A DNA stretch of 36,997 nt from Rhodocyclales bacterium. Its GTDB lineage: Bacteria; Pseudomonadota; Gammaproteobacteria; Burkholderiales; Rhodocyclaceae. Positions 23,861 to 31,948 of this stretch are shown here, one piece after another (positions within the stretch are counted from its first letter, which is position 1; each line of letters opens with the position of its first letter). The stretch is taken from positions 1 through 36,997 of the forward strand of contig JAIOPW010000032.1 in the NCBI GenBank assembly GCA_021413665.1, given 5' to 3'. The translations under genes and the position numbers were made by a program. Below the pieces are notes generated by a model that saw nothing but the letters and a program-made list of their open reading frames with translations, was not told the origin of the DNA and ran no database searches.

Positions 23861-24985
23861 TCACGTCGTTCGGGCCGGCGGGGCCAAGGCAAGCGAGAGC
23901 GTGTGCCCGACGCGCGGATCGCCACGCCCGCCCAGCACTTCGGCATAAGCCGCCGCGACTGCCTTCCCTCCCAGGTGCTGCCTGACCACCAGCCACGGTG
24001 CCGCCGGATCACCCACTTTGCCGATGAAGCCCCGCCATGCCGCGAGCAGTCGCTGCCCGAGAACATCCGCCCCCCATTGCGCATTGCGCTTCTTGATCTG
24101 CGCCGGCGCGAAGAACAGCGTCGCCCGCGGCCCCGGCAGGTCCCTGGCGCCCCCGAGCTGCCCGACGTGGGTGCCACCGATGGAACTGCTGTACTTGAGA
24201 TTCTCGAACCGGGTATGAATGCGTCTGCGCAAACCCGCATTGCCGGCGAAGTCCACATAAACGCAGGCCGCTTCGGATGTAATGCGGTCCAGTTGATCGT
24301 AGGCCAGCACCTGGTGATAGCAGCCGAGGCCGCGGCAGAAATCCATGTTGGCGGCTGACGTCAGGCCGACCACCTCGACACCCTGCCGCTGCGCGAGCTG
24401 GAATGCCGTGCCGTAAGCGGTCTTGCACGATGCGCTCGACAACAGCATGAGGCCGGTTCCCGATGCGCGGGCACCGAAGAAATCATTGTCCGCCAGAAAG
24501 TCATCGATCAGCCACGACGTCATGAACAGCGGGCGCAGCAGCGCCTGGACGTCTTCCGACTGCTCCGTATGGAAGGGGTCGGTGGCGCAGCGCGAGTAAC
24601 TGTTGTAGACCGGATGCAAGGTTGCGCGGTGCGCGGCGCCCTCCATGAATCCCCCTGACGACAGTCGTGTCGGCTGCAGGATGACGCCGGACGACATCGG
24701 GTAGTAGCCATAGAACTTCTCGCCGACGGCCACGCCGTGGCATCGCGACTCGAGCACCGAGCCAAATCCCCAGACTGGTATGTGCCCCCACCCGCCCCCT
24801 GCCGGATAGAAACCCCAATAGTTCATGGCCTCGCCGAAGGCGGCGTAGGTAATGTTGTTCGCGGTCAGGGCAAACTTGTCCACGCGCAAACGCACCTGGC
24901 CTTCTTCAAGCGCGAGCGCCGGCGTCTCGCGCAGCTCAGTGGTGGTCAATTGGTCCTTGCGAACCAGGAAATCGATGGTGTTCAT
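23861..24985 (-). CDS. DUF2855 family protein (MDR-like reductase fold), function unknown
   Basis: A 374-residue protein that I recognise as the DUF2855 family, distantly related to medium-chain dehydrogenases/reductases. Near the N-terminus is LRVDKFALTANNITYAAFG (about 30-48), as in quinone-oxidoreductase-like proteins. The middle has SSASCKTAYGTAFQL (about 180-194) and VVGLTSAANMDFCRGLGCY, resembling the nucleotide-binding half of MDR enzymes. No zinc-binding pattern is evident. The ATG at 24985 follows GAGGGTGCGCC; the frame opens further upstream without support. It lies downstream of the isomerase-like gene in the same direction (96-base gap), between hisD and hisC. Function and substrate are unknown. 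Confidence 0.8.
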   Translation of the reverse strand: MNTIDFLVRKDQLTTTELRETPALALEEGQVRLRVDKFALTANNITYAAFGEAMNYWGFYPAGGGWGHIPVWGFGSVLESRCHGVAVGEKFYGYYPMSSGVILQPTRLSSGGFMEGAAHRATLHPVYNSYSRCATDPFHTEQSEDVQALLRPLFMTSWLIDDFLADNDFFGARASGTGLMLLSSASCKTAYGTAFQLAQRQGVEVVGLTSAANMDFCRGLGCYHQVLAYDQLDRITSEAACVYVDFAGNAGLRRRIHTRFENLKYSSSIGGTHVGQLGGARDLPGPRATLFFAPAQIKKRNAQWGADVLGQRLLAAWRGFIGKVGDPAAPWLVVRQHLGGKAVAAAYAEVLGGRGDPRVGHTLSLALAPPARTT

Positions 24986-25081
24986 GGCGCACCCTCGACA
25001 AACAGGGGAAGGAACCCGCTTGGTGTCCCGGTATGGCGGCAAACGAAAAGACCCCGCCTCAAGTAGTCATCCCCGCCAGGA

Positions 25082-25684
25082 TCAATCACGAATGCCGTCC
25101 GCCCACGCCAGTGCCTGCTGCAACCGGTCGTTGCCCCAGAATATTTCCCCGTTCACGATGAAAGTGGGTGCGCCGAAAATGTCGAGCTTGAATGCTTCCT
25201 CCGTTTGACGCCGCAAGAGATGCTTGCCCTCAGGGCCTTCTGCGTCCGCGATGAGGGCTTCGGCATCCAATCCGAGCGTGCCCAGCAAACCTGCGACGAC
25301 TTCGCGCTCGCCGATATCCTGATCCGCCGCAAAACCCGCAGTAAATACAGCACGGACAAAATCCGGAATCCAGACCGCATCGTGGTTGGCACAGATGATC
25401 CGGGCGGGGCGAAGGCCGTTGCGCGGGAATTTGGAGGGCTTCTTCAGGGGCAAGCGGTAGTGTTGGCAGAGGCGCTCCATGTCCCGCCACATATAGCGTC
25501 CCTTGGACGGGTAAATATTGAAGGGCGAATCGTTCCAGCCCATAGCCGTGAACACGGGGCCCAGCAGAAACGGCCGCCAATTCACCTTCACGTTTCTGGT
25601 TGTCGCCAGAGGCTCGATGCGCAAGGCCGCCAGATAGGAGTAAGTGCTTGCGAAGTCGAACCAGAAGTCGATGTACTTTGCCAT
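25082..25684 (-). CDS. 2-hydroxychromene-2-carboxylate isomerase-like (DsbA/GST-kappa family)
   Basis: A 200-residue thioredoxin-fold protein of the DsbA/GST-kappa family. YIDFWFDFASTYSYLA (4-19) has Ser13 at the position of the catalytic serine of NahD, which isomerises 2-hydroxychromene-2-carboxylate in naphthalene degradation using glutathione. The C-terminal GAPTFIVNGEIFWGNDRL (about 171-188) is the family hallmark with the cis-proline. No CXXC motif, so it is not a disulfide oxidase. The neighbouring DUF2855 gene gives no pathway, and no ring-cleavage genes are in the window, so the physiological substrate is unknown; a general glutathione-dependent isomerase or transferase is equally possible. 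Confidence 0.83.
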   Translation of the reverse strand: MAKYIDFWFDFASTYSYLAALRIEPLATTRNVKVNWRPFLLGPVFTAMGWNDSPFNIYPSKGRYMWRDMERLCQHYRLPLKKPSKFPRNGLRPARIICANHDAVWIPDFVRAVFTAGFAADQDIGEREVVAGLLGTLGLDAEALIADAEGPEGKHLLRRQTEEAFKLDIFGAPTFIVNGEIFWGNDRLQQALAWADGIRD

Positions 25685-25706
25685 GAGATTTCACCGCCCA
25701 GTGATT

Positions 25707-25735
25707 GCCGATCATCGTGCCACTGCCGGATCGGC
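25707..25735. repeat. Inverted repeat upstream of the isomerase-like gene
   Basis: GCCGATC (25707-25713) and GATCGGC (25729-25735) are exact reverse complements with a 15-base spacer, 23 bases upstream of the isomerase ATG in the 163-base gap after hisD. The spacing is compatible with a dimeric repressor operator, but no regulator gene is adjacent. Confidence 0.3.
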
Positions 25736-25847
25736 TTGACAATATCGCCGCCCGTGGCCGGCTGCCTGATCGGCGCGTGCCGGCCCGTGAAGCGGGGTCC
25801 CCGGCAGGCAGAGTCCGGGACGGCGATGCCATGCCATGCCGACGAAG

Positions 25848-27140
25848 CTATTTGAGCCGGAACTCCGCCGCGTTGGCGTGAGCCGTCAGCCCCTCTCCAT
25901 GGGCCAGGGTCGCGGCAATCGGGCCCAGAGTCTGTGCGCCGGCCTGCGATACCTCGATCAGGCTGGAACGCTTCTGGAAATCATAGACACCCAGCGGCGA
26001 CGAGAAACGGGCGCTGCGTGAAGTCGGCAGCACGTGGTTGGGCCCCGCGCAGTAGTCGCCGAGCGACTCCGAGGCATAGTGACCGATGAAGATCGCACCG
26101 GCGTGGCGGATCTTTTCAACCAGCGGGTCGGGATTGTCGACCGACAGTTCCAGGTGTTCCGGGGCAATCCGGTTGGCGATGCCGCAGGCCTCGTCGAGAT
26201 CTGTTACGTGGATCAAGGCGCCGCGCCCCTTCAGCGAAGCAGTGATGACTTCGCGACGCGGCATGGTGGGCAGCAGTTTCTCGATACTGGTGATGACGCG
26301 CGCGATGAAGTCCGCGTCCGGGGAAAGCAGGATCGATTGCGCCAGTTCGTCATGCTCGGCCTGGGCGAACAGGTCGATCGCCACCCAGTCCGGGTTGGCC
26401 GAGGCATCGGCGATGATCAGCACTTCGGAAGGCCCGGCCACCATGTCGATGCCGACAGTGCCGAAGACACGGCGCTTGGCCGCCGCCACATAAGCGTTGC
26501 CGGGGCCGACGATCTTGTCCACCTGCGGGATGGTCTGCGTACCGTAGGCCAGAGCCGCCACGGCCTGCGCGCCGCCGATGGTGAACACGCGATCGACGCC
26601 GGCGAGGCAGGCGGCTGCAAGCACCAGCGCGTTCTTCTCGCCGCGCGGGGTGGGTACCACCATGATCAGTTCGCCGACACCCGCCACCTTGGCTGGCAGG
26701 GCGTTCATCAACACCGAGCTCGGATAGGCCGCCTTGCCGCCAGGCACGTAGAGGCCGACGCGGTCGAGCGGAGTGATCTTCTGCCCGAGTCGTGTACCGT
26801 CGGCTTCGGTGAAGCTCCAGGAATCCAGCTTTTGCCGCTCGTGGTAGGCCGTGACGCGCCGTGCGGCGGCTTCGAGCGCCACACGCTGGGCAACCGGCAA
26901 TCCATCGAGCGCCCTCTGCAACTCGGCTGGGTGCAGCTCCAGATCGGCCATGGCGGCCGCATCGAGCTGGTCGAAGCGACGCGTGCAGTCGAGCACGGCC
27001 GCATCGCCGTTGGCGCGCACATTCTTGAGAATTTCAGCGACGATCTGTTCAATCGCATCGTCGGTCGAATGATCGAAATGCAGCAGCTCGACCAGCGTCG
27101 GAATGAAACCGGGATCGCGCGTCGATAGCCGCCGTATCAT
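25848..27140 (-). CDS. hisD: Histidinol dehydrogenase HisD
   Basis: A 430-residue zinc- and NAD-dependent dehydrogenase catalysing the last two steps of histidine synthesis. Family signatures: YVPGGKAAYPSSVLMNALPA (about 125-144), IGGAQAVAALAYGT, VDKIVGPGNAYVAAAKR, DMVAGPSEVLIIAD, and the catalytic/zinc residues in QAEHDELAQ and IAPEHLEL. The ATG at 27140 overlaps the hisG TGA as ATGA; the longer open frame upstream is within hisG and is rejected. A 163-base gap follows before the isomerase gene. Confidence 0.96.
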   Translation of the reverse strand: MIRRLSTRDPGFIPTLVELLHFDHSTDDAIEQIVAEILKNVRANGDAAVLDCTRRFDQLDAAAMADLELHPAELQRALDGLPVAQRVALEAAARRVTAYHERQKLDSWSFTEADGTRLGQKITPLDRVGLYVPGGKAAYPSSVLMNALPAKVAGVGELIMVVPTPRGEKNALVLAAACLAGVDRVFTIGGAQAVAALAYGTQTIPQVDKIVGPGNAYVAAAKRRVFGTVGIDMVAGPSEVLIIADASANPDWVAIDLFAQAEHDELAQSILLSPDADFIARVITSIEKLLPTMPRREVITASLKGRGALIHVTDLDEACGIANRIAPEHLELSVDNPDPLVEKIRHAGAIFIGHYASESLGDYCAGPNHVLPTSRSARFSSPLGVYDFQKRSSLIEVSQAGAQTLGPIAATLAHGEGLTAHANAAEFRLK

Positions 27141-27778
27141 TTGATGGCACTTTCGATCGCGGCGATGACGGGTTGCAACAGCTCGCGCTTCATCTTGAGT
27201 GCAGCCTGATTGACGACGAGGCGCGAGGAAATGCTCATGATTTCCTCGACCTCGACCAGATTGTTGGCTTTCAGCGTGGCGCCACTCGATACCAGGTCCA
27301 CTATGGCCTCGGCCAGCCCTGCCAGCGGCGCCAGTTCCATCGAGCCATAGAGCTTGATCAGGTCGACATGCACGCCCTTGGCGGCGAAATGCTCGCGGGC
27401 GACGGCGATGTACTTGGTGGCGATCCGCAGGCGCGCGCCGCGACGCACGGCAGCGGCGTAATCGAAACCGACCGGCGCCGCGACGCACATGCGGCACCTG
27501 GCGATGTTCAGGTCGAGCGGCTGGTAGAGCCCGGCACCGCCGTGTTCGAGCAGCACATCCTTGCCGGCGATGCCTAGGTCGGCCGCCCCGTATTGCACAT
27601 AGGTCGGCACATCGGACGCACGCACAATCACGACGCGCACGTCGGCGCGATTGGTACCGATGATCAGTTTGCGCGACTTTTCCGGATCCTCGGCCGGCAC
27701 GATCCCCGCCGCAGCCAGCAACGGCAGGGTTTCCTCGAAGATGCGGCCCTTGGAAAGGGCGATGGTGATTCCGTTCAT
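27137..27778 (-). CDS. hisG: ATP phosphoribosyltransferase, short form HisG
   Basis: A 213-residue short-form HisG catalysing the first, committed step of histidine synthesis. ITIALSKGRIFEETLPLL is the N-terminus and DLVSSGATLKANNLVEVE (about 165-182) the PRPP-binding signature. It lacks the C-terminal regulatory domain of long HisG, so known biology requires HisZ as a regulatory partner; hisZ is not in the window. Four bases separate it from the murA stop, with no clear ribosome site, so it probably depends on read-through from murA. The stop overlaps the hisD start. Confidence 0.95.
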   Translation of the reverse strand: MNGITIALSKGRIFEETLPLLAAAGIVPAEDPEKSRKLIIGTNRADVRVVIVRASDVPTYVQYGAADLGIAGKDVLLEHGGAGLYQPLDLNIARCRMCVAAPVGFDYAAAVRRGARLRIATKYIAVAREHFAAKGVHVDLIKLYGSMELAPLAGLAEAIVDLVSSGATLKANNLVEVEEIMSISSRLVVNQAALKMKRELLQPVIAAIESAIK

Positions 27779-27782
27779 GCAG

Positions 27783-29051
27783 CTATTTTACCCGTCGAAT
27801 GTTGGCGCCCAAAGCCGCCAGCTTCTGCTCCAGCCCCTCGTAGCCACGATCGAGGTGGTAGATGCGCTCGATCAGGGTCTCGCCCTGCGCCACCAGGCCG
27901 GCGATGACCAGGCTGGCGGAAGCACGCAAGTCGGTGGCCATCACCGTCGCGCCGTCCAGCGTCGGCCGGCCGGTGACGAAAGCCGTGTTGCCGTCGATCT
28001 TGATGTCGGCGCCGAGCCGGATCAGCTCCACAGCGTGCATGAAGCGGTTCTCGAAAATCGTCTCGCGCATTACCGCGGTGCCTTCGGCCACCGCGTTGAT
28101 GGCCATGAACTGAGCTTGCATGTCGGTGGGAAACGCCGGGTAGGGCGCGGTACGGATGCTGACGGCAGTGAGCCGGCGCGGCGCCTTGAGGCGGATCGCG
28201 TCGCGCTCGGAAACCACCTCGCAACCGGTATCCATCAGCTTGTCGATCACGGCATCGAGGCAGGTCGACGATACCCCGGTGAGGCGAACCTCGCCGCCCG
28301 TGGCGGCGGCTGCGCACAGGTAGGTGCCGGTCTCGATACGGTCGGGCATGATGCGGTGCGTGGTGCCATGCAGGGCATCGACGCCCTGGATGCGGATCAC
28401 GTCGCCGCCGGCACCCGAAATGCGCGCCCCCATGGCGATCAGGCAGTTGGCGAGGTCCACCACTTCCGGCTCGCGCGCCGCGTTCTCGATCACGGTTTCA
28501 CCCTGTGCCAGGCTTGCCGCCATCATCAGGTTCTCGGTACCGGTGACCGTGACCATGTCGGTGAACAGGCGGGCACCTTTCAGGCGTGTGGCGCGGGCAT
28601 GGACGTAGCCCTGCTCGACCGTGATCTCGGCGCCCATCGCGGTGAGGCCCTTGATGTGCTGATCCACCGGCCGCGCGCCGATGGCGCAGCCACCCGGCAG
28701 CGACACCTTTGCCTCGCCCGTACGGGCGACCAGCGGCCCCAGCACCAGGATCGAGGCGCGCATGGTCTTGACCATTTCGTAGGGCGCGACGGCGTTGTCG
28801 AGCCCCGAAGCATCCAGCATCACCGTGTCGCCAGCGCCGACTCTTGCGCTTTCCCGCGACACCTTGACGCCCATCTGCGCCAGCAGCTTGAGCATGGTGC
28901 CTATGTCGTTCAGATGCGGCACGTTGGTGAAGGTGACCGGCTCACGGGTCAGCAGCGCGGCGCACAGCAACGGCAAAGCCGCATTCTTCGCGCCCGAAAT
29001 GGCGATTTCACCCGAAAGGGGAATCCCTCCCCCGATCAGCAGCTTATCCAT
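27783..29051 (-). CDS. murA: UDP-N-acetylglucosamine 1-carboxyvinyltransferase MurA
   Basis: A 422-residue EPSP-synthase-fold enzyme adding enolpyruvate to UDP-GlcNAc, the first committed step of peptidoglycan synthesis in the cytoplasm. SGAKNAALP (19-27, Lys22 and Asn23 bind substrate) and the reactive Cys122 in LPGGCAIGARPVDQH show it is the fosfomycin-sensitive Cys form. VALDSGLD-like ASGLDNAVAPYEMVKTMRAS is also present. The start overlaps the 3' end of ibaG by 8 bases. Confidence 0.96.
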   Translation of the reverse strand: MDKLLIGGGIPLSGEIAISGAKNAALPLLCAALLTREPVTFTNVPHLNDIGTMLKLLAQMGVKVSRESARVGAGDTVMLDASGLDNAVAPYEMVKTMRASILVLGPLVARTGEAKVSLPGGCAIGARPVDQHIKGLTAMGAEITVEQGYVHARATRLKGARLFTDMVTVTGTENLMMAASLAQGETVIENAAREPEVVDLANCLIAMGARISGAGGDVIRIQGVDALHGTTHRIMPDRIETGTYLCAAAATGGEVRLTGVSSTCLDAVIDKLMDTGCEVVSERDAIRLKAPRRLTAVSIRTAPYPAFPTDMQAQFMAINAVAEGTAVMRETIFENRFMHAVELIRLGADIKIDGNTAFVTGRPTLDGATVMATDLRASASLVIAGLVAQGETLIERIYHLDRGYEGLEQKLAALGANIRRVK

Positions 29052-29286
29052 TGGCCTTCCATTCCTCCGGCGTCAGGGTCTGCATCGACAGTGCGTGCAA
29101 TTCTCCCGAATCGAAGCGCGCCTTGAGGATCGCGTTGACGCGCTGCTGGCGCTTGACGCGGTTCAGCCCGGCGAATTCGCCGCTGACGATCACGGCGGCA
29201 AAATGATGGCCATCGCCATCCACGGCGAGATGCTCGCAGGGCAGGCCGGCGGCGATCCAGGTTTCGATTTGTTTGGGATCAAGCAT
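29044..29286 (-). CDS. ibaG: BolA/IbaG family protein
   Basis: An 80-residue BolA-family protein. The class II KH-like fold is suggested by HLAVDGDGHHFAAVIVSGEF and the helix GLNRVKRQQRVNAIL, with the Ala-Leu-Ser-Met C-terminal strand. BolA proteins bind 2Fe-2S clusters with monothiol glutaredoxins; His28 region and the conserved HALSMQ are compatible. The position between the mla/ABC genes and murA matches E. coli ibaG. The ATG at 29286 is the only sensible start; the long frame upstream is antisense-like noise within the permease gene. Confidence 0.9.
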   Translation of the reverse strand: MLDPKQIETWIAAGLPCEHLAVDGDGHHFAAVIVSGEFAGLNRVKRQQRVNAILKARFDSGELHALSMQTLTPEEWKANG

Positions 29287-29297
29287 GGGCAAACTCC

Positions 29298-30056
29298 TCA
29301 GGCGCGCAGCTTGTAGCCGCGCTTCAACAGATTCAGGGTAAATGCGGTCAGCAACGCCAGGCATGCGCCGACCACGGAAAGGCTCAACCACGGCGAGGCG
29401 TCGGATACGCCGAAGAAGCCATGACGAAAACCATCGATCATGTAGAAAACCGGATTCCAGTGCGACACCCGCTGCCAGAAGGGCGGCAGTGAATTGATGG
29501 AGTAGAACACGCCGGACAGGAAAGTGAGCGGCATGATCAGGAAGTTCTGGAAGGCAGCGAGCTGGTCGAACTTGTCGGCCCAGATGCCCGCGATCACGCC
29601 GAGACTGCCGAGGATGGCGCCCCCCATCAGGGCAAAGACGAGAATCCAAACAGGTTCGGCGAAGGTCAGCGGGGCGAACCAGAAGGTGGCCAGCAATACC
29701 CCCGTCCCGACCACGAAGCCCCGCACCACCGAAGCCAGCACATAGGCGGCAAAGAATTCGAGGTAGGAAATCGGCGGCAGCAGGATGAACACGATGTTGC
29801 CCGTGACCTTGGACTGGATCAGCGAGGACGAAGAGTTGGCGAAGGCATTCTGCAACACCGACATCATCACCAGCCCGGGGATCAGGAAGGCCGTGTAGGC
29901 GACGCCATGCACCTTGACGTGGCCTTCCAGCACATGGGAGAAGATCAGCAGGTAGAGCAGAGCGGTGAGTACGGGTGCTGCAACCGTCTGCGAGGCAACC
30001 TTCCAGAAGCGCAGCACTTCCTTGTACAGGAGGGTGGAAAAACCGCCGTAGCTCAT
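29298..30056 (-). CDS. ABC-2 type exporter permease (YadH-like)
   Basis: A 252-residue ABC-2 transporter membrane subunit with about six hydrophobic helices: near 22-42, 53-75, 100-128, 135-160, 170-188 and 220-242. The ABC-2 signature lies at FLIMPLTFLSGVFYSINSLPPFWQ (about 170-193; loop before the last helices). It pairs with the ATPase gene that ends one base upstream of its start. Homologues (YadH, NodJ-like) export lipids, polysaccharides or drugs; the substrate is unknown. The neighbouring Mla genes make a cell-envelope lipid role plausible. Confidence 0.9.
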   Translation of the reverse strand: MSYGGFSTLLYKEVLRFWKVASQTVAAPVLTALLYLLIFSHVLEGHVKVHGVAYTAFLIPGLVMMSVLQNAFANSSSSLIQSKVTGNIVFILLPPISYLEFFAAYVLASVVRGFVVGTGVLLATFWFAPLTFAEPVWILVFALMGGAILGSLGVIAGIWADKFDQLAAFQNFLIMPLTFLSGVFYSINSLPPFWQRVSHWNPVFYMIDGFRHGFFGVSDASPWLSLSVVGACLALLTAFTLNLLKRGYKLRA

Positions 30057-30057
30057 C

Positions 30058-30969
30058 TCAGCTCGCCCGCCCTTCCTGCTGTCCCTGCATGACGCGAACG
30101 AAGACCTCTTCCAGATCCGGCTTGCCGATCTCGAGATCGCCTATCCCGCAACCGGCGGCGCGTATGCTCGCCAGCAGCGGCTCGACTTCGTCGAAGCTGT
30201 CGAAGGGAAACGACCACCAGCCGCCATTCTCGGCGGCGCCGCGGGTGAGTGACGCAGGCATCGCGCCATCCGTGCGCAAGCGCAGGCTATGCACCGAAAA
30301 CCGGCGCAGCAGGTTGGCTGTAGTATCCAGCGCCACCACGCGCCCCGCCTTCAGCATTGCGATGCGGGTGCATAGGTTCTCTGCCTCCTCAAGGTAGTGC
30401 GTTGTCAGGACGATCGTGTGGCCGGCCTCGTTCAGCCGCCGGATGAAGTGCCACAGGGTCTGGCGCAATTCGACATCGACGCCGGCGGTCGGCTCGTCGA
30501 GCACGATCACCGGCGGTCGATGCACCAGCGCCTGCGCCACCAGTACGCGGCGCTTCATGCCGCCGGAAAGCATGCGCATGTTGGCGTTGGCCTTGGTCGT
30601 CAGGCCAAGGTTCTCGAGGATCTCGTCTATCCAGCTCTCGTTGTCGCCAATACCGAAGTAGCCGGATTGGATCTTGAGCGATTCGCGCACAGTAAAGAAG
30701 GGGTCGAAGACCAGTTCCTGGGGAACAACACCCAACAGGCGCCGCGCCGCACGATAGTCGGCCTGGACGTCATGACCCATCACGCGCAGGCTGCCGGCAT
30801 CTGGACGAACCAGCCCGGCAAGCGCCGAAATCAGGGTCGTCTTGCCGGCGCCATTGGGGCCGAGCAGGCCGAAGAACTCGCCCGGCTGGATTTCCAGGTC
30901 GACCCGATCCAGCGCCTGGACATTGCCAAAGGACTTGGAGACCTGCTGTATGCGGATCGCAGCGGACAT
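30058..30969 (-). CDS. ABC-2 type exporter ATP-binding protein (YadG-like)
   Basis: A 303-residue ABC ATPase of the YadG/CcmA type. Walker A GPNGAGKTTLIS (about 39-50), signature MLSGGMKRRVLVAQALVH (about 139), Walker B PPVIVLDEPTAGVD (about 158-171), and H-loop IVLTTHYLEEAENL. The C-terminal 80 residues form the accessory domain typical of this exporter class. It forms the pair with the following permease gene (1-base gap) and lies 22 bases downstream of mlaB. Confidence 0.92.
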   Translation of the reverse strand: MSAAIRIQQVSKSFGNVQALDRVDLEIQPGEFFGLLGPNGAGKTTLISALAGLVRPDAGSLRVMGHDVQADYRAARRLLGVVPQELVFDPFFTVRESLKIQSGYFGIGDNESWIDEILENLGLTTKANANMRMLSGGMKRRVLVAQALVHRPPVIVLDEPTAGVDVELRQTLWHFIRRLNEAGHTIVLTTHYLEEAENLCTRIAMLKAGRVVALDTTANLLRRFSVHSLRLRTDGAMPASLTRGAAENGGWWSFPFDSFDEVEPLLASIRAAGCGIGDLEIGKPDLEEVFVRVMQGQQEGRAS

Positions 30970-30991
30970 GACACCAACCCGAAGGCTAAGG

Positions 30992-31273
30992 TCAGTGCTG
31001 CGGAAGGAGATCGGCGACGCCGTAGACGGCGGCGAGATTCAGCAGATTCTGCGGCGGGTTCAGGAGGCGCAAGGACTTTCCTGCGGCGGTTGCCGCCCTC
31101 ATCCAGCCAAAAACGACGGCAAGGCAGGAAGAATCCATGTCGGTCACGGCGGCGAGATCGAAAGCGAAGGCATTTGCCGCAATAGCGGCTTCACCTTCGG
31201 CCAGCAGCACGGTGGCGCCCGACATGGTCATCGGACCGGTCACCTCGACGTTGTCGCCGGAGATGCGAATCAT
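30992..31273 (-). CDS. mlaB: STAS-domain protein MlaB
   Basis: A 93-residue single STAS domain. In the Mla phospholipid transport complex MlaB binds the ATPase MlaF and is needed for assembly and activity. VTDMDSSCLAVVFGWMRAA (about 43-61) is the conserved STAS loop, with Asp-Ser-Ser at the helix start. Identification rests mainly on context, since STAS domains are divergent; the start overlaps the mlaC stop (ATGA). Confidence 0.85.
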   Translation of the reverse strand: MIRISGDNVEVTGPMTMSGATVLLAEGEAAIAANAFAFDLAAVTDMDSSCLAVVFGWMRAATAAGKSLRLLNPPQNLLNLAAVYGVADLLPQH

Positions 31274-31890
31274 TTCTTGACCGACGTCGCCTCGCCGGAC
31301 TTGTTCTTGGTTTGCAGCGACTTGATCAGGCCGTCAATGCCATTGTTGCGCACTTCCGCGGCAAAGGAATCGCGATAGTTTGTCACCAGACTGATGCCAC
31401 CGACCTCGATGTCATAGACCTTCCAGCCGGCAGCGGACTTTTCAAGGAAGTAATCCAGTTCGATGTTCTTTCCGGCTCCGGACTGCCGAATTTCGGTGCG
31501 AACCCGGGTATCGGTCTCGCCGGCCTTTACCGCAAAGGGCTTGAAGGCAATCGTCTGATTCTTGTATTCGGTCAGAGCCTTGGAATAAGTCCGCACCAGC
31601 AGGAGGCGAAATTCGTCGGTCAGAATTTTCTGCTGACCGGCATTCGCCTGCCGCCAATCGCGGGCCAGAGCCAATTGCGTCATGCGCGTGAAGTTGAAGT
31701 GCGGCAGCACCTTGGCCTCCACCAGGTCGATCGCCTTCTTCGTGTTGCCGGACTGAATTTCCTTGTCCTTGCGGACTATATCGAGCACCTCGTTCGTCAC
31801 GGACTTGATGAGGGCATCGGGAGGGACTTCCTGGGCCATCACGCTCGTGGCGATAAGCAGGCCGCTGAAAAATGCAAGCAGGGTTTTCAT
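31270..31890 (-). CDS. mlaC: Periplasmic phospholipid-binding protein MlaC
   Basis: A 206-residue periplasmic lipid shuttle of the Mla (Ttg2D) pathway. Signal peptide MKTLLAFFSGLLIATSVMA with cleavage before QEVPP; mature protein starts with the Ttg2 helical region PDALIKSVTNEVLDIVRKD, followed by HFNFTRMTQLALARDWRQA and the beta-rich VYDIEVGGISLVTNYRDSFA. It carries phospholipid between MlaA at the outer membrane and MlaFEDB in the inner membrane. A 58-base spacer separates it from mlaA. Confidence 0.93.
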   Translation of the reverse strand: MKTLLAFFSGLLIATSVMAQEVPPDALIKSVTNEVLDIVRKDKEIQSGNTKKAIDLVEAKVLPHFNFTRMTQLALARDWRQANAGQQKILTDEFRLLLVRTYSKALTEYKNQTIAFKPFAVKAGETDTRVRTEIRQSGAGKNIELDYFLEKSAAGWKVYDIEVGGISLVTNYRDSFAAEVRNNGIDGLIKSLQTKNKSGEATSVKK

Positions 31891-31948
31891 CTGGGTTTCC
31901 TGAGATTACGGGGACCGGGGCTGGGACAATCCACCCCGGTGTGATTCA

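Noticed and set aside
25736..25741. Plus-strand TTGACA resembling a -35 box
   Set aside because: No suitable -10 and no plus-strand gene downstream; it faces the end of hisD.
25758..25785. GCCGGC-rich repeat as a terminator after hisD
   Set aside because: Pairs poorly, has no T tract, and such GC repeats are expected by chance at this base composition.
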